64,000 nucleotides of DNA from Cohnella mopanensis (GCF_022352055.1 NZ_JAKRWM010000001.1:434001-498000), one strand, 5' to 3'. Positions 34,511 through 43,445 are shown, counted from the first letter of the stretch. The notes: a model not told the origin generated them from the letters alone. A program made the numbers and translations.

Positions 34511-35709
34511 GTCAAGTACCTGATCAACACGGACGATTTGGTCCATTTGGCGGAAAATACGTACCGGAAACGTTGATGAACGCGTTAATCGAGCTGGAGG
34601 AAGCTTATCAGAAGTATAAGGATGACTCGGATTTTCTAGATGAGGTCCGCTATTTGCTGAAACAGTATTCCGGACGTCCGACGCCGCTTTATTACGCGGA
34701 GAGGCTATCCCAACATCTTGGCGGGGCTAAGATTTATTTGAAGCGCGAGGATCTCAATCATACGGGCGCTCATAAGATCAACAATACGATTGGACAAGCC
34801 GTGCTCGCCAAACGGATGGGCAAGAAAAAGGTGATCGCGGAAACCGGAGCAGGCCAACATGGCGTAGCTACGGCGACGGTAGCGGCTTTGATGGGCATGG
34901 AATGCAAGGTATTCATGGGTGAAGAGGATACGAAGCGCCAACAATTGAACGTCTTTCGCATGAAGCTTCTCGGTTCGGAGGTCATCCCGGTCACTTCGGG
35001 AACCCGTACGTTGAAGGATGCATGTAACGAAACGTTGCGTTATTGGGTAAGCCACGTTGACGATACGTATTACATTCTCGGCTCGGTTACGGGTCCTCAT
35101 CCGTATCCGATGATGGTTCGCGACTTCCAACGGATCATCGGCTTGGAAGCAAGGGAGCAAATTCAAGAAACCGAAGGACGATTGCCGGATGTTGTCGTCG
35201 CAGCCGTTGGCGGAGGAAGCAACGCGATTGGTATTTTCCACCCGTTCATCGAGGATGAAGGCGTTCGATTGGTTGGCGTGGAAGCGGCTGGCCGAGGCGT
35301 CGATACCCAGGAGCATGCCGCAACGATGACGAAAGGTCGTCCGGGCGTTTTCCAAGGCTCCATGAGCTATGTATTGCAAGACGAAGGCGGACAGGTATTG
35401 CCGGCTCATTCGATATCCGCGGGTTTAGACTATCCGGGAATCGGACCGGAGCATGCGTATCTTAAAGACACGAAACGTGCGGAGTATGTCCCGATTACAG
35501 ATAAAGAAGCTTTGGACGCTCTAGGCATTCTTTCCCGAATGGAAGGGATTATCCCTGCATTGGAGTCGGCGCATGCCATTGCGCAAGTACTGAAGATCGC
35601 CCCTACGATGAATAAGGACCAGATTATCGTCGTTAGCCTATCCGGACGTGGGGATAAGGACGTAGAATCGATTATGTCTTATCTGGCAGTTGAGGAGGAG
35701 CAATCATGA
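34507..35709 (+). CDS. trpB: Tryptophan synthase beta chain
   Basis: 400 residues, PLP enzyme. Joins indole and serine. The PLP lysine lies in [11 protein letters not shown], the phosphate loop is GGGSNAIG, and [15 protein letters not shown] is the usual N-terminus. TrpB1 type, paired with trpA next door (ATGA overlap), so a normal alpha2-beta2 complex is expected. Confidence 0.98.
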   Translation: MSQVPDQHGRFGPFGGKYVPETLMNALIELEEAYQKYKDDSDFLDEVRYLLKQYSGRPTPLYYAERLSQHLGGAKIYLKREDLNHTGAHKINNTIGQAVLAKRMGKKKVIAETGAGQHGVATATVAALMGMECKVFMGEEDTKRQQLNVFRMKLLGSEVIPVTSGTRTLKDACNETLRYWVSHVDDTYYILGSVTGPHPYPMMVRDFQRIIGLEAREQIQETEGRLPDVVVAAVGGGSNAIGIFHPFIEDEGVRLVGVEAAGRGVDTQEHAATMTKGRPGVFQGSMSYVLQDEGGQVLPAHSISAGLDYPGIGPEHAYLKDTKRAEYVPITDKEALDALGILSRMEGIIPALESAHAIAQVLKIAPTMNKDQIIVVSLSGRGDKDVESIMSYLAVEEEQS

Positions 35710-36551
35710 GTACGACACTTGCACCTAACGCGATCGATACCGTATTCGCGGAACTGAAAGCTAAAGGCGAAACAGCCCTCATTCCGTTCATGACGATGGG
35801 CGATCCGGACTTGGAAACGTCGGTTGAACTCGTTAAAGCAGCGGAAGCGGCGGGCGCGCATATGATCGAGCTGGGCGTTCCCTACTCCGATCCGTTGGCG
35901 GATGGCCCTGTCATTCAACGCGCTTCCGAGCGTGCGCTCAAGAACAAGATTAGCCTTACCGATTGCATGGCGGTCGCTTCCAAGGCTAGGGATAAAGGCG
36001 TCAAGATGCCTTTCATCCTATTCACTTATTTCAATCCTGCCCTGCAACTCGGCTTGGATCGTTTCTTCGATTTATTGAAAGAGCACGGCTTCAGCGGGGT
36101 TATCATTCCCGACTTGCCGCTCGAAGAAGATTCGGAGACGAGGGCGCTCGCGGAAGCGAACGGTATCCATCTCATTCCTTTAGTCGCGCCGACTTCCGAA
36201 GCTCGGGTGGAGCGCATTGCCGCGAATGCCAAAGGCTTCGTATATTGCGTCTCTTCGCTAGGGGTTACCGGCGTGCGTTCCACGTTCCATGAAGGGATCG
36301 ATTCTTTCTTGAGCACGGTTCGCAGAGCCGCATCCGTTCCGATCTGCGTAGGCTTCGGGATTGCGTCCCGCGAGCATGCGGAGCGATTTGCCGGGCAATG
36401 CGACGGGGTCATCGTCGGAAGCGCGATCGTACGCCAAGTCGAAGAGGCGTTGCCGTTGCTGAGTTCCGCCATTCCTGCGGAGCGAGAGCAAGGTATTCAA
36501 GCGGTTCAGCACTTCATCGCTGATTTGAAACCTCGCACCACGTCATCTTAA
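35706..36551 (+). CDS. trpA: Tryptophan synthase alpha chain
   Basis: 281 residues, TIM barrel. Cleaves indole-3-glycerol phosphate and channels indole to TrpB. Catalytic Glu in [16 protein letters not shown] and Asp in [11 protein letters not shown] are present; the phosphate loop is GFGIAS. The C-terminus is a little longer than usual (PRTTSS). Last gene of the trp cluster before a 151-nt gap. Confidence 0.97.
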   Translation: MSTTLAPNAIDTVFAELKAKGETALIPFMTMGDPDLETSVELVKAAEAAGAHMIELGVPYSDPLADGPVIQRASERALKNKISLTDCMAVASKARDKGVKMPFILFTYFNPALQLGLDRFFDLLKEHGFSGVIIPDLPLEEDSETRALAEANGIHLIPLVAPTSEARVERIAANAKGFVYCVSSLGVTGVRSTFHEGIDSFLSTVRRAASVPICVGFGIASREHAERFAGQCDGVIVGSAIVRQVEEALPLLSSAIPAEREQGIQAVQHFIADLKPRTTSS

Positions 36552-36630
36552 ACATCATTTTTCGTAATTACCTTTAATGCCATCTGTACAGTGAAGCGTT
36601 GATGTGTCACAATAGAATACACATATCCAT

Positions 36631-36680
36631 ACGGAGCGACTAAGTTCTGCCGTCAGGCGGAGCGCTTAACGCTCCGTTTG
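36631..36680 (+). promoter_or_regulatory. hisC-tyrA leader hairpins (competing stems)
   Basis: CGCTCCGT at 36670-36677 can pair with CGGAGCG at 36658-36664 (short hairpin, loop CTTAA) or with ACGGAGCG at 36631-36638 (8 bp, longer loop). The T-tract is poor (TTTGTCG). It could be a weak terminator after trpA or a two-state element before hisC. The rest of 36552-36702 holds only the ribosome site. Confidence 0.5.
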
Positions 36681-36702
36681 TCGTATTACAGGAGGGAAAC
36701 TC

Positions 36703-37800
36703 ATGCAACCGAAACCGAATATTGTTCATTTACCCGTATATCAACCCGGGAAACCCGTTGACGATGTGAAGCGGGAGCTTGGCTTAACCGAAGTGATTAA
36801 GTTGGCGTCCAACGAGAACCCGTTCGGAAGTTCCCCGAAAGCGAAGGAAGCGATCGCTCGCGAAGTGGAGAACATTAGCATATATCCGGATGGGGCTGCG
36901 GTCGAATTGACGAATGCCGTTGCTAAACGTTTTGGCGTAAACACGGATCAAGTTATTTTCGGAGCGGGCTCCGACGAAATCATACTTATGATCGCCCGCG
37001 CGTTTCTCGTCCCCGGAGACGAGACGATCATGGCCGACCAGACGTTCCCGCAATATAAACATAATGTACAGATCGAGAACGCAACGATCATCGAGGTTCC
37101 GCTTAAAGATGGAACCCATGATCTTCAAGCAATGTCCGAGCGCGTAACGGACAAGACGAAAGTTATCTGGGTGTGCAACCCGAATAACCCGACGGGAACG
37201 ATTAATACGGCGGACGAGGTGGAACAATTCCTCGCCAAGGTGCCGAGCAGCGTGTTAGTCGTGCTTGATGAAGCTTATTGCGAATATGTCGAGGATCCTT
37301 CTTTCCCGGATGGCTTAAAGCTGTTGGCTAAATATCCGAACGTCATTTTGCTCAGAACGTTCTCCAAAATTTACGGACTGGCTTCCTTACGCATCGGCTA
37401 CGGAATCGGCCGTCCGGATGTGATTCGCAGCATCAATCAGGTCAGAGAACCGTTTAATACTTCGAGATTCGGCCAAGCCGCAGCGCTTGCCGCGCTCCAA
37501 GACGATGAATTCATCGCTTTCTGCCGCGCTGAGAACAAGAAAGGTTTAGCGTATTTCAACAAATCTTTCGCGGAGCTAGGGTTGAAAGCTTTCCCGGCAT
37601 ACGGCAATTTCATCATGGTAGACGTGAAGAGATCCGGACAGGAAGTATTCGACGCGTTACTGCGCAAAGGAATTATTGTTAGAGCCGGCCACAAGCTCTA
37701 TCCGACTTATCTTCGAATTACGGTCGGAAGCCAAGAAGAAAATGAAAAAGTGATCGCCGCACTGACTGCCGTGCTGCAAGAACTCGCGGTAAAGGTGTGA
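36703..37800 (+). CDS. hisC: Histidinol-phosphate aminotransferase
   Basis: 365 residues, fold-type I PLP aminotransferase. ASNENPFGSSPKA at the N-terminus, CNPNNPTGT, VLDEAYCEY and the Schiff-base lysine in RTFSKIYGLASLRIGY. In B. subtilis the enzyme in this position also transaminates aromatic keto acids, which explains its place between trp and tyrA. AGGAGGG precedes ATG 36703. Confidence 0.97.
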   Translation: MQPKPNIVHLPVYQPGKPVDDVKRELGLTEVIKLASNENPFGSSPKAKEAIAREVENISIYPDGAAVELTNAVAKRFGVNTDQVIFGAGSDEIILMIARAFLVPGDETIMADQTFPQYKHNVQIENATIIEVPLKDGTHDLQAMSERVTDKTKVIWVCNPNNPTGTINTADEVEQFLAKVPSSVLVVLDEAYCEYVEDPSFPDGLKLLAKYPNVILLRTFSKIYGLASLRIGYGIGRPDVIRSINQVREPFNTSRFGQAAALAALQDDEFIAFCRAENKKGLAYFNKSFAELGLKAFPAYGNFIMVDVKRSGQEVFDALLRKGIIVRAGHKLYPTYLRITVGSQEENEKVIAALTAVLQELAVKV

Positions 37801-37804
37801 AGGC

Positions 37805-38941
37805 ATGAGCGGAGAGTTTAGCGACTTTACGGAATTTAACGAATCGAACCGAATTAAAATCGCAATTTTTGGTGTTGGTCTCATTGGAGGCTCCTTGGCT
37901 CTTTGCTTCAAAGGCAAGCCAGGGGTAGAGGTGGTCGGCCATTCCGTCAACCACGCTTCAACCGAGAAGTACGTCGCCCGTGGCGTCGTGGATTGGGCGA
38001 CGACCTCCATCGCGGATGCGGCGAAAGACGCGGATTTCCTTTTCTTATGCGTGCCCGTTGGAAGGTTGGAGGAATACGTGGACGAGCTTTCTCGTCTTCC
38101 TCTTAAACCCGGTTGTATCATCACGGACGTAGGAAGCACGAAAGCTTCCGTCGTTCATCACGCCGATAAGCTTTCACTTCACGGCGCGGTGTTTATCGGA
38201 GGCCATCCGATGGCAGGCTCCGAGCGGTCCGGAGTGGAGGCGGCAAGCCTCTATTTGCTGGAAAATGCTTTCTATGTGCTAACGCCCGTGGAAGGTACTC
38301 CCGTCGAGTATGTCAATAAGCTGGAGCAATTGCTCAGATGGACTCGCGCGCATATCGTGAAGACGGATGCGGTTCAGCATGATGTGATCGTTGGAGCGAT
38401 CAGCCATTTGCCGCACATGATCGCTGTCGCTCTAGTGAACCAGATCGCGGGGTACAACGAGACGAACGTGCTGTACAGAAGATTGGCGGCAGGAGGCTTC
38501 CGCGATATCACGCGCATAGCCTCTAGCGATCCTGTGGTCTGGCGGGATATTCTGCTCAGCAATCGCGAGGTCGTGCTGAAGCTTGTGAAGGATTGGCAAG
38601 GCGAGATGGACCGGTTCGCGAAGTTGTTGGAGGAGCAAGACGGAGAGGGGATCGAGGAGCAATTCCGCCGATCCGGCCAATTCCGCAGTCAACTGCCGGA
38701 GAGACGCAAAGGAATGATAACTTCCATATACGAGTGTTACGTAGACGTACCTGACCATCCGGGTATCATCGGCAAAATCGCAACCGAGCTCGGTCAAGCC
38801 AAAATCAATCTAAGCAACTTGCAGATTATCGAGAGCAGAGAAGACGTACCGGGTACGCTCCGATTGTCTTTCAAGCAGTCCGAAGAGTTAGATAAGGCTA
38901 TAGCCTTATTGAAATCGTTGCAGTATGACGTGCATACGTAA
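37805..38941 (+). CDS. tyrA: Prephenate dehydrogenase with C-terminal ACT domain
   Basis: 378 residues. Converts prephenate to 4-hydroxyphenylpyruvate with NAD+. Rossmann motif FGVGLIGGSLAL near residue 22, ITDVGSTKASV, the GHPMAGSERSGVEAA loop, and an ACT domain at about residues 305-378 (YVDVPDHPGIIGKIATELGQ) that probably senses tyrosine. 4 nt after hisC. The EPSP synthase gene that follows tyrA in B. subtilis is not here. Confidence 0.97.
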   Translation: MSGEFSDFTEFNESNRIKIAIFGVGLIGGSLALCFKGKPGVEVVGHSVNHASTEKYVARGVVDWATTSIADAAKDADFLFLCVPVGRLEEYVDELSRLPLKPGCIITDVGSTKASVVHHADKLSLHGAVFIGGHPMAGSERSGVEAASLYLLENAFYVLTPVEGTPVEYVNKLEQLLRWTRAHIVKTDAVQHDVIVGAISHLPHMIAVALVNQIAGYNETNVLYRRLAAGGFRDITRIASSDPVVWRDILLSNREVVLKLVKDWQGEMDRFAKLLEEQDGEGIEEQFRRSGQFRSQLPERRKGMITSIYECYVDVPDHPGIIGKIATELGQAKINLSNLQIIESREDVPGTLRLSFKQSEELDKAIALLKSLQYDVHT

Positions 38942-38951
38942 GAATGTAAAG

Positions 38952-38978
38952 CTGCCCTTAAAGGGCAGTTTCTTTTTT
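38952..38978 (+). terminator. Terminator after tyrA
   Basis: CTGCCCT / AGGGCAG (38952-38958 with 38962-38968), loop TAA, then TTTCTTTTTT. Confidence 0.92.
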
Positions 38979-39040
38979 CAATACGTATCGAGGAGTCGCA
39001 ACTAAATCAGGTGCAAGATCACGATCGGGAGCGTGCAGAA

Positions 39041-39895
39041 ATGAACAACAAAAATACGTTCATCGTTATGGCAATCGTCATGGCCTTAATTCTGAGTTCC
39101 TGTTCCACAGCTCGCCAAGCTGGTCCAGCGGTAACGGTTCAAGCAACAGAAAGCCAAATGACGCCTAATCCGGCAGCGAAGCTTCCCGATAACTTTTCAG
39201 TTCCAATATTAAAAAGCGCGTTAGAAGAATACATGAATTACCGGTTGTGGTTTTATCCCTCCAAAATCAAGGAGAACGATTCCTACAAAAGCTTCGACTC
39301 TCATATCGGCGAAACGGTTAATGTCGAAGTGCGTTTGTACAGCGACGGTTCCGGCGATAAGAAAGTATTTGCTCACACGACCATAGGCGAGTGGCTGGTT
39401 TTGTTCGGGCAAAAAAACAATATCGTTTACGCAGACGGCCAAGTGGGCAAAGAAGATACGGAATGGCCGCAAGGAAACTTTGAAGCGGCTGGGACCTTTT
39501 CGATGCAATTGTCCGAGCCTCGCAAGCCGAATTTTGGAACATCGGTCCGCAAGGAGGAGATGATCGAAGCCTTGGAGGACGAAATCAATAAAGTGTGCGC
39601 AGATTTATTAACGGGCTCGGAGAGGGATTTATGGATCGATTCTCAAGTTTATCTCGCAGACTTTTACGAATATGAAAGCATTGTCAGTGTGTGGTTCGTA
39701 AGACCGGACGGTTACGTTTGGATCCATCCGCTTGGTCTTGCCGAGCAAGATGGCGGATTTTCGGTTACGGGAGTCAAAGGATTCAGCATCTCCGACATGA
39801 ACGCACGAAATGAAAATGATTTTACTCGGTATTTGTATGAGAAAGAAATTCAGGGCGCCATTAAACAATGGATTTGCAGTCCCAAGCCGGCCTAA
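39041..39895 (+). CDS. Uncharacterised lipoprotein
   Basis: 284 residues from ATG 39041 (GGGAG about 10 nt upstream; GTG 39011 is less likely). N-terminal signal with hydrophobic MAIVMALILSSC gives a lipobox and predicted lipidated Cys near residue 18. The mature domain has several strand-like segments (VNVEVRLYSDG, EWLVLFGQKNNIVYADG, ESIVSVWFVRPDGYVWIHPLG) and no motif that I recognise. Not conserved at this place in B. subtilis; probably an accessory gene. Confidence 0.65.
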   Translation: MNNKNTFIVMAIVMALILSSCSTARQAGPAVTVQATESQMTPNPAAKLPDNFSVPILKSALEEYMNYRLWFYPSKIKENDSYKSFDSHIGETVNVEVRLYSDGSGDKKVFAHTTIGEWLVLFGQKNNIVYADGQVGKEDTEWPQGNFEAAGTFSMQLSEPRKPNFGTSVRKEEMIEALEDEINKVCADLLTGSERDLWIDSQVYLADFYEYESIVSVWFVRPDGYVWIHPLGLAEQDGGFSVTGVKGFSISDMNARNENDFTRYLYEKEIQGAIKQWICSPKPA

Positions 39896-39910
39896 ATAGC
39901 GTCGCCGGAC

Positions 39911-39984
39911 AAATAAACGTTATGTAAACGCTTCAAAATAAAATGTAAACGCTTATTGACAAAATGAAAACGTATACATATAAT
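39911..39984 (+). promoter_or_regulatory. Perfect sigma-A promoter with phased CcpA-type operator repeats
   Basis: TTGACA (39956-39961), 17-nt spacer, TATAAT (39979-39984): full consensus. ATGAAAACGTATACAT at 39964-39979 fits the catabolite operator WTGNAARCGNWWWCAW in every position and lies inside the promoter. Two upstream partial copies begin with ATGTAAACGCTT at 39922 and 39943; the AAACG cores of the three are exactly 21 bp apart, and a fourth AAACG is 11 bp further up. Binding there would block the polymerase (inference). Confidence 0.75.
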
Positions 39985-39990
39985 AAAAGT

Positions 39991-40063
39991 ACAGTATGGT
40001 TTCTCTCCACTCCTATCCAATACTTGCACAGTGTGCAGCCACCCTTCGGGGTGGATTTTTTTT
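39991..40063 (+). ncRNA. Candidate small RNA (short promoter-terminator unit)
   Basis: From the predicted start near 39991 a transcript would run only about 73 nt to an intrinsic terminator (stem 40039-40044 with 40049-40054, then eight T). No start codon with a ribosome site opens a frame in it. It may be a small RNA under CcpA control, or an attenuated leader for the ECF operon 250 nt further on. Confidence 0.5.
40039..40063 (+). terminator. Terminator of the short transcript at 40 kb
   Basis: CCACCC / GGGTGG with a UUCG-type tetraloop (TTCG) and eight T. Very stable. Confidence 0.93.
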
Positions 40064-40313
40064 GTCTATAGCGCCGTTATCGAAAATGTACGAATATTAA
40101 AGCTTTTTTACCAATAAAAATTGAACCATATTTGAGAAATTTTTAAGCTCCAAATGCCCATTCCTGTGATACAATAGCATATAGCATTTGTAAAATACTG
40201 GCTTACAAAAAATCAATGCGCCTTTGAGCGCAACTTTTTCGTTTCTGGCCGGTACAATTAAGTAATCTACCGGCTGCGAACGTTCACCCTGACACGGGGG
40301 GAGGGTCGCGGAT
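40064..40313 (+). promoter_or_regulatory. Upstream region of the ECF operon
   Basis: AT-rich, no gene. A possible -10 TACAAT lies at about 40172-40177 without a good -35. Two small hairpins follow: GCGC...GCGC with TTTTT at about 40217-40244 and GCCGGTA / TACCGGC at about 40248-40276. The sigma-factor ribosome site GGGGGGAGGG lies close to ATG 40314. The hairpin with the T-run could be a second weak terminator. Confidence 0.4.
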
Positions 40314-40913
40314 ATGATGACCGATTCCCAATTAATACGGGAAATTAAAGACGGTAATGTAGAGTTGTACTCTACGCTTATGGGACGATATCAGAAAAAA
40401 ATTCTGTCTTTCGTATACCATATGCTTAAGAGTGCCAAGCTGGAAATCTTGGCAGAAGACATGAGCTCTGAAACTTTTTATAAAGCTTATCGCAGTTTGC
40501 ATTCCTTTAGGGAAGTAGACGCGTCCTTTTCTACCTGGTTATATACAATCGCACGTAATACGGTTCTCAGTGAATTGCGTAAGCAGAAAGCGGCGCACCT
40601 TTCACTCGACGACTCCACATACATACCAGCCGCCCCTTTAGAAGAGGCACCCGAGCAGCGCTTGCTGCGCAACGAGAAGGTTTCCATGGTAAGAGATGCC
40701 ATCAATAGTTTACCCGAGAAGCAGCGGTCAGCGCTTATCCTTAGGGAATATGATGGAATGGATTACCAAGAAATCGCTAATATTTTAGGACAGACGGTCA
40801 GTTCCGTCAAATCGTTGTTATTCCGGGCCAGGGCCAGTGTGAAGACACAATTGGAATCGTACTTTACTGAACCGGCCATGATGAAGGAGTACGAGGAGAT
40901 GAAGCTGCGATGA
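40314..40913 (+). CDS. ECF-type RNA polymerase sigma factor
   Basis: 199 residues. Region 2 (about residues 22-90) includes FVYHMLKSAKLEILAEDMSSETFYKAYRSLHSF and FSTWLYTIARNTVLSELRK; region 4 (about 130-180) has LPEKQRSALILREYDGMDYQEIANILGQTVSSVKSLLFRARA, the -35 recognition helix-turn-helix. There is no sigma-1.1 or region 3. It overlaps the anti-sigma gene by ATGA. Trigger and regulon unknown. Confidence 0.94.
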   Translation: MMTDSQLIREIKDGNVELYSTLMGRYQKKILSFVYHMLKSAKLEILAEDMSSETFYKAYRSLHSFREVDASFSTWLYTIARNTVLSELRKQKAAHLSLDDSTYIPAAPLEEAPEQRLLRNEKVSMVRDAINSLPEKQRSALILREYDGMDYQEIANILGQTVSSVKSLLFRARASVKTQLESYFTEPAMMKEYEEMKLR

Positions 40914-41503
40914 AATGCGAAGATGCCATAGAATGGTTCGGGGTTTATCGGGATTTGCCCGATGATTCGGCCGATCGACTCGCTATTGATATGCACGTGC
41001 AAAGGTGCAAAGAATGCGCGGAAGAGTTCCAGATTTGGGAAGAAAGCGCGCAATTGATTCAAGAGCTGCCGATTAATGAAGCGGACGAAGAGAACGAACA
41101 AATCGCTTCGGCTTGGCTGAATCAGAATGTCATGAATCGAATTTACTCCGAGCAGAAGTGGTATATGCCGACGGTTCGCCGGACGTATTCTTTCTCGTTC
41201 GGTTTTAGAAGGAAGGTTGCGGGCGTACTCGCAGCTATGTTTGTGTTATTCGTTTGCGGTTTCTTGTACACGGTATTCAGTCCAGTAGGCGGAGTAAGCG
41301 GCAAGCACTCCGGTGCGGAAGCTTTTGCCGTGAGCCATCAATATGGCGACAGCATTCATCTCGACGTTCCCATGGCCAGCTTAAGTGATTCCATCATGCT
41401 CAACGTCACGCCGTCTATGCCTGAATATTGGGTTGCCCTATCCATTGTCGGCATGGTGATGACTTTGCTTATTCTAAATTGGTTTTCCCGGGTTCGCTCA
41501 TGA
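40910..41503 (+). CDS. Zinc-finger anti-sigma factor, membrane-bound
   Basis: 197 residues. The zinc anti-sigma motif H-x3-C-x2-C is seen as HVQRCKEC at about residues 29-36, with Cys-3 as a possible further ligand (MKCEDA). A membrane span lies near residues 105-123 (VLAAMFVLFVCGFLYTVF) and a second near 178-193 (VALSIVGMVMTLLILNWF), so both ends may be cytoplasmic. Holds the ECF factor at the membrane until a signal releases it. Overlaps both neighbours by 4 nt. Confidence 0.88.
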   Translation: MKCEDAIEWFGVYRDLPDDSADRLAIDMHVQRCKECAEEFQIWEESAQLIQELPINEADEENEQIASAWLNQNVMNRIYSEQKWYMPTVRRTYSFSFGFRRKVAGVLAAMFVLFVCGFLYTVFSPVGGVSGKHSGAEAFAVSHQYGDSIHLDVPMASLSDSIMLNVTPSMPEYWVALSIVGMVMTLLILNWFSRVRS

Positions 41504-42108
41504 CGCAGGCTTCTCGAATCGGTTGGGTGCGGCACGGGATTACGGAATGGAATCAATTGGGCAAGATCCAAGGCGTAACCGATATTCCACTGAGTGCCGA
41601 AGGCTTGAGGCAAGCTGGACTACTCGCTGACAGGCTGAAGAACGGAGATCAACGGTGGACCGGAATCTATAGCAGCGATTTGCAGCGTGCCAGACAGACT
41701 GCTGAAATTCTCGCGGAGCGACTAGACCTTCCGTTGATCCAAGACGTGCGGATAAGAGAACGATCTTTCGGAGCGGCGGAGGGGACGACCGAACCGGAAA
41801 GATTGGCCTTATGGGGAGAAGAGTGGCGTAAAGTAGTGCCTGATCAGGAGAGCGATGAGCAGATTCGCGTTCGCGGGCATCAATTCGTTGACGATTTTGT
41901 TATTAAGCATCCAGGAGAAGCTTGGTTGGTCGTTACGCATGGAAGTTTTCTAGCTAGGATGCTGCAATCGTTATGCCATGACCTTGATAACACGCATTTG
42001 TTGAATATGTCATTAACGGTTCTTGAAAGACAATATAATATTTGGCAGCCATTGCTTCATAACTGCACTCGGCATCTAACGGATGCGGAAATGAAGTCGG
42101 CTACTTAA
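41500..42108 (+). CDS. Histidine phosphatase family protein (phosphoglycerate mutase-like)
   Basis: 202 residues; ATG 41500 overlaps the anti-sigma stop (ATGA). The phospho-acceptor motif is VRHGITEWN, followed by IPLSAEGLRQA, YSSDLQRARQTAEI, RIRERSFGAAEGT and the second catalytic His in VVTHGSFLARML. Substrate cannot be deduced; family members include CobC-like and general phosphatases. Tight coupling to the sigma/anti-sigma pair is unusual and suggests a shared regulon or function. Confidence 0.88.
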   Translation: MTQASRIGWVRHGITEWNQLGKIQGVTDIPLSAEGLRQAGLLADRLKNGDQRWTGIYSSDLQRARQTAEILAERLDLPLIQDVRIRERSFGAAEGTTEPERLALWGEEWRKVVPDQESDEQIRVRGHQFVDDFVIKHPGEAWLVVTHGSFLARMLQSLCHDLDNTHLLNMSLTVLERQYNIWQPLLHNCTRHLTDAEMKSAT

Positions 42109-42109
42109 A

Positions 42110-42137
42110 AATCCGGGTTTTCAACCGGATTTTTTTG
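42110..42137 (+). terminator. Terminator of the ECF operon
   Basis: AATCCGG / CCGGATT (42110-42116 with 42125-42131) followed by a T-run. Confidence 0.9.
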
Positions 42138-42230
42138 TTGTTTTGGCGCTGCGTTGCGTGCAGAAACGTTTAAGACTAGCGTCACGCGCCCATACTGAAC
42201 AGTAAATCCTCCATAAAGCGGGGAATGCTG

Positions 42231-43445
42231 ATGAATTTAGCCGACATGCTTGTGTATGCGGATATTGCCGAATTAACTACCATTGCCGAAACGTACGATT
42301 GCACCTGCAGCAGCCACTCCAAGAACGAATTGATCCAGTCGATACTATCGACTGTTCAGCGTCGGGATGTAATGGAATCCAGAGTCGGAGAAATGATGGG
42401 TAACGATTTGCGTTTTCTGAATTCGCTAGTGTTCGAGAACAGGTCCGCCTACAGCCTGGAAGAGTTGAAGGCAAGAGCGCTTAACGGCGAGTCGAAGCTG
42501 AACGAACCTTCGTCCGAGGCCGTAGACAATGTTGCCCGTCCGCCGGAGTCAAGCCGGAACCGCAAAGGGAAAAGCGCGGCACCTAAACCGCCTCCAAGTC
42601 CGGAAGATACGGCAAGGCTGGCGATATCGAGGTTCAAAAAATTCGGTTGGCTGTTTAACGGATTCTCGCAGCAGACTCGATTGTTGTACCAGGTACCGGA
42701 TGATGTGAAGATTCGTTTGCGGGACGCGTTGGAAAGGCGATACCGCGCTACATTGGTCGTTGTCGATGAACCGCCAGTCTATCGGGACGAGAGAAGCTTA
42801 TTTACGGAGGATATTGTCCACTTCCTTCGTTTCGTAAGGGATAATGAGCTGCCACTAACCTCTGATGGGGTTCTTTATAAGCGGCAAATCCAGCAAACAT
42901 TAGAGCTTCTCTCCGTTAATGAGACGATTCCTTCGAGAGGAGGATGGAGATTTGGCTACGGCCGCAGGTTTCGCGACTATCCCGATCGCTTCTCCCTCCT
43001 GTACGACTTCGTCTACTACGAAGGGTATATTGCGGAGGAATCGGATCGGTTAACACTAACCGAGGAAGGTCGCAACATCGCGGATAAATTCGCCGACCCT
43101 GATCCGACCAAGCTATACCGGTTTTGGCTTCGTCTCTATAAGGGAGCGATTCCGAATCTTAATACGTTAACGCAATGGATTATGCGCCTATCGACGGAAT
43201 GGACGACGGTGGACTCGATTTTCCAGATTTTGCAGCCGCTCGTGCGGTCTTACTATTATGATACCCAGCAGGATGTGCTCGAACGCCGCGTGCTGGTCAT
43301 GCTCATGCATCTCGGGGTCATTCGATGGGGGGAGACAGCAGACGGCATTCGAGTCATCATCATGACTCCTCAAGGAAAATGGCTAGTGACAGGCAATACG
43401 CTTGCGTTCGAAGACACGATAAAATTAGGCAAACCGACCGTCTGA
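42231..43445 (+). CDS. Conserved hypothetical protein with possible SAP-like N-terminus
   Basis: 404 residues from ATG 42231 (GCGGGGAA upstream; ATG 42225 is too close to that site). Residues ~1-45 (YADIAELTTIAETYDCTCSSHSKNELIQSIL) look like a SAP/HeH-type helix-extended loop-helix. A Pro/Lys-rich linker (about 85-130) follows, then a 270-residue domain with repeated winged-helix character (GVLYKRQIQQTLELL, DRLTLTEEGRNIADKF, RVLVMLMHLGVIRWGE). This layout recalls the N-terminal parts of XPB-type helicase-associated proteins, but no helicase motif is present. Function unknown. Confidence 0.62.
   Translation: MNLADMLVYADIAELTTIAETYDCTCSSHSKNELIQSILSTVQRRDVMESRVGEMMGNDLRFLNSLVFENRSAYSLEELKARALNGESKLNEPSSEAVDNVARPPESSRNRKGKSAAPKPPPSPEDTARLAISRFKKFGWLFNGFSQQTRLLYQVPDDVKIRLRDALERRYRATLVVVDEPPVYRDERSLFTEDIVHFLRFVRDNELPLTSDGVLYKRQIQQTLELLSVNETIPSRGGWRFGYGRRFRDYPDRFSLLYDFVYYEGYIAEESDRLTLTEEGRNIADKFADPDPTKLYRFWLRLYKGAIPNLNTLTQWIMRLSTEWTTVDSIFQILQPLVRSYYYDTQQDVLERRVLVMLMHLGVIRWGETADGIRVIIMTPQGKWLVTGNTLAFEDTIKLGKPTV

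Noticed and set aside
34705..35409. 234-codon open frame on the - strand inside trpB
   Set aside because: It is antisense to a fully conserved enzyme gene, lacks a ribosome site and its product (Arg- and His-rich, no family pattern) is what a shadow of a GC-balanced gene gives.
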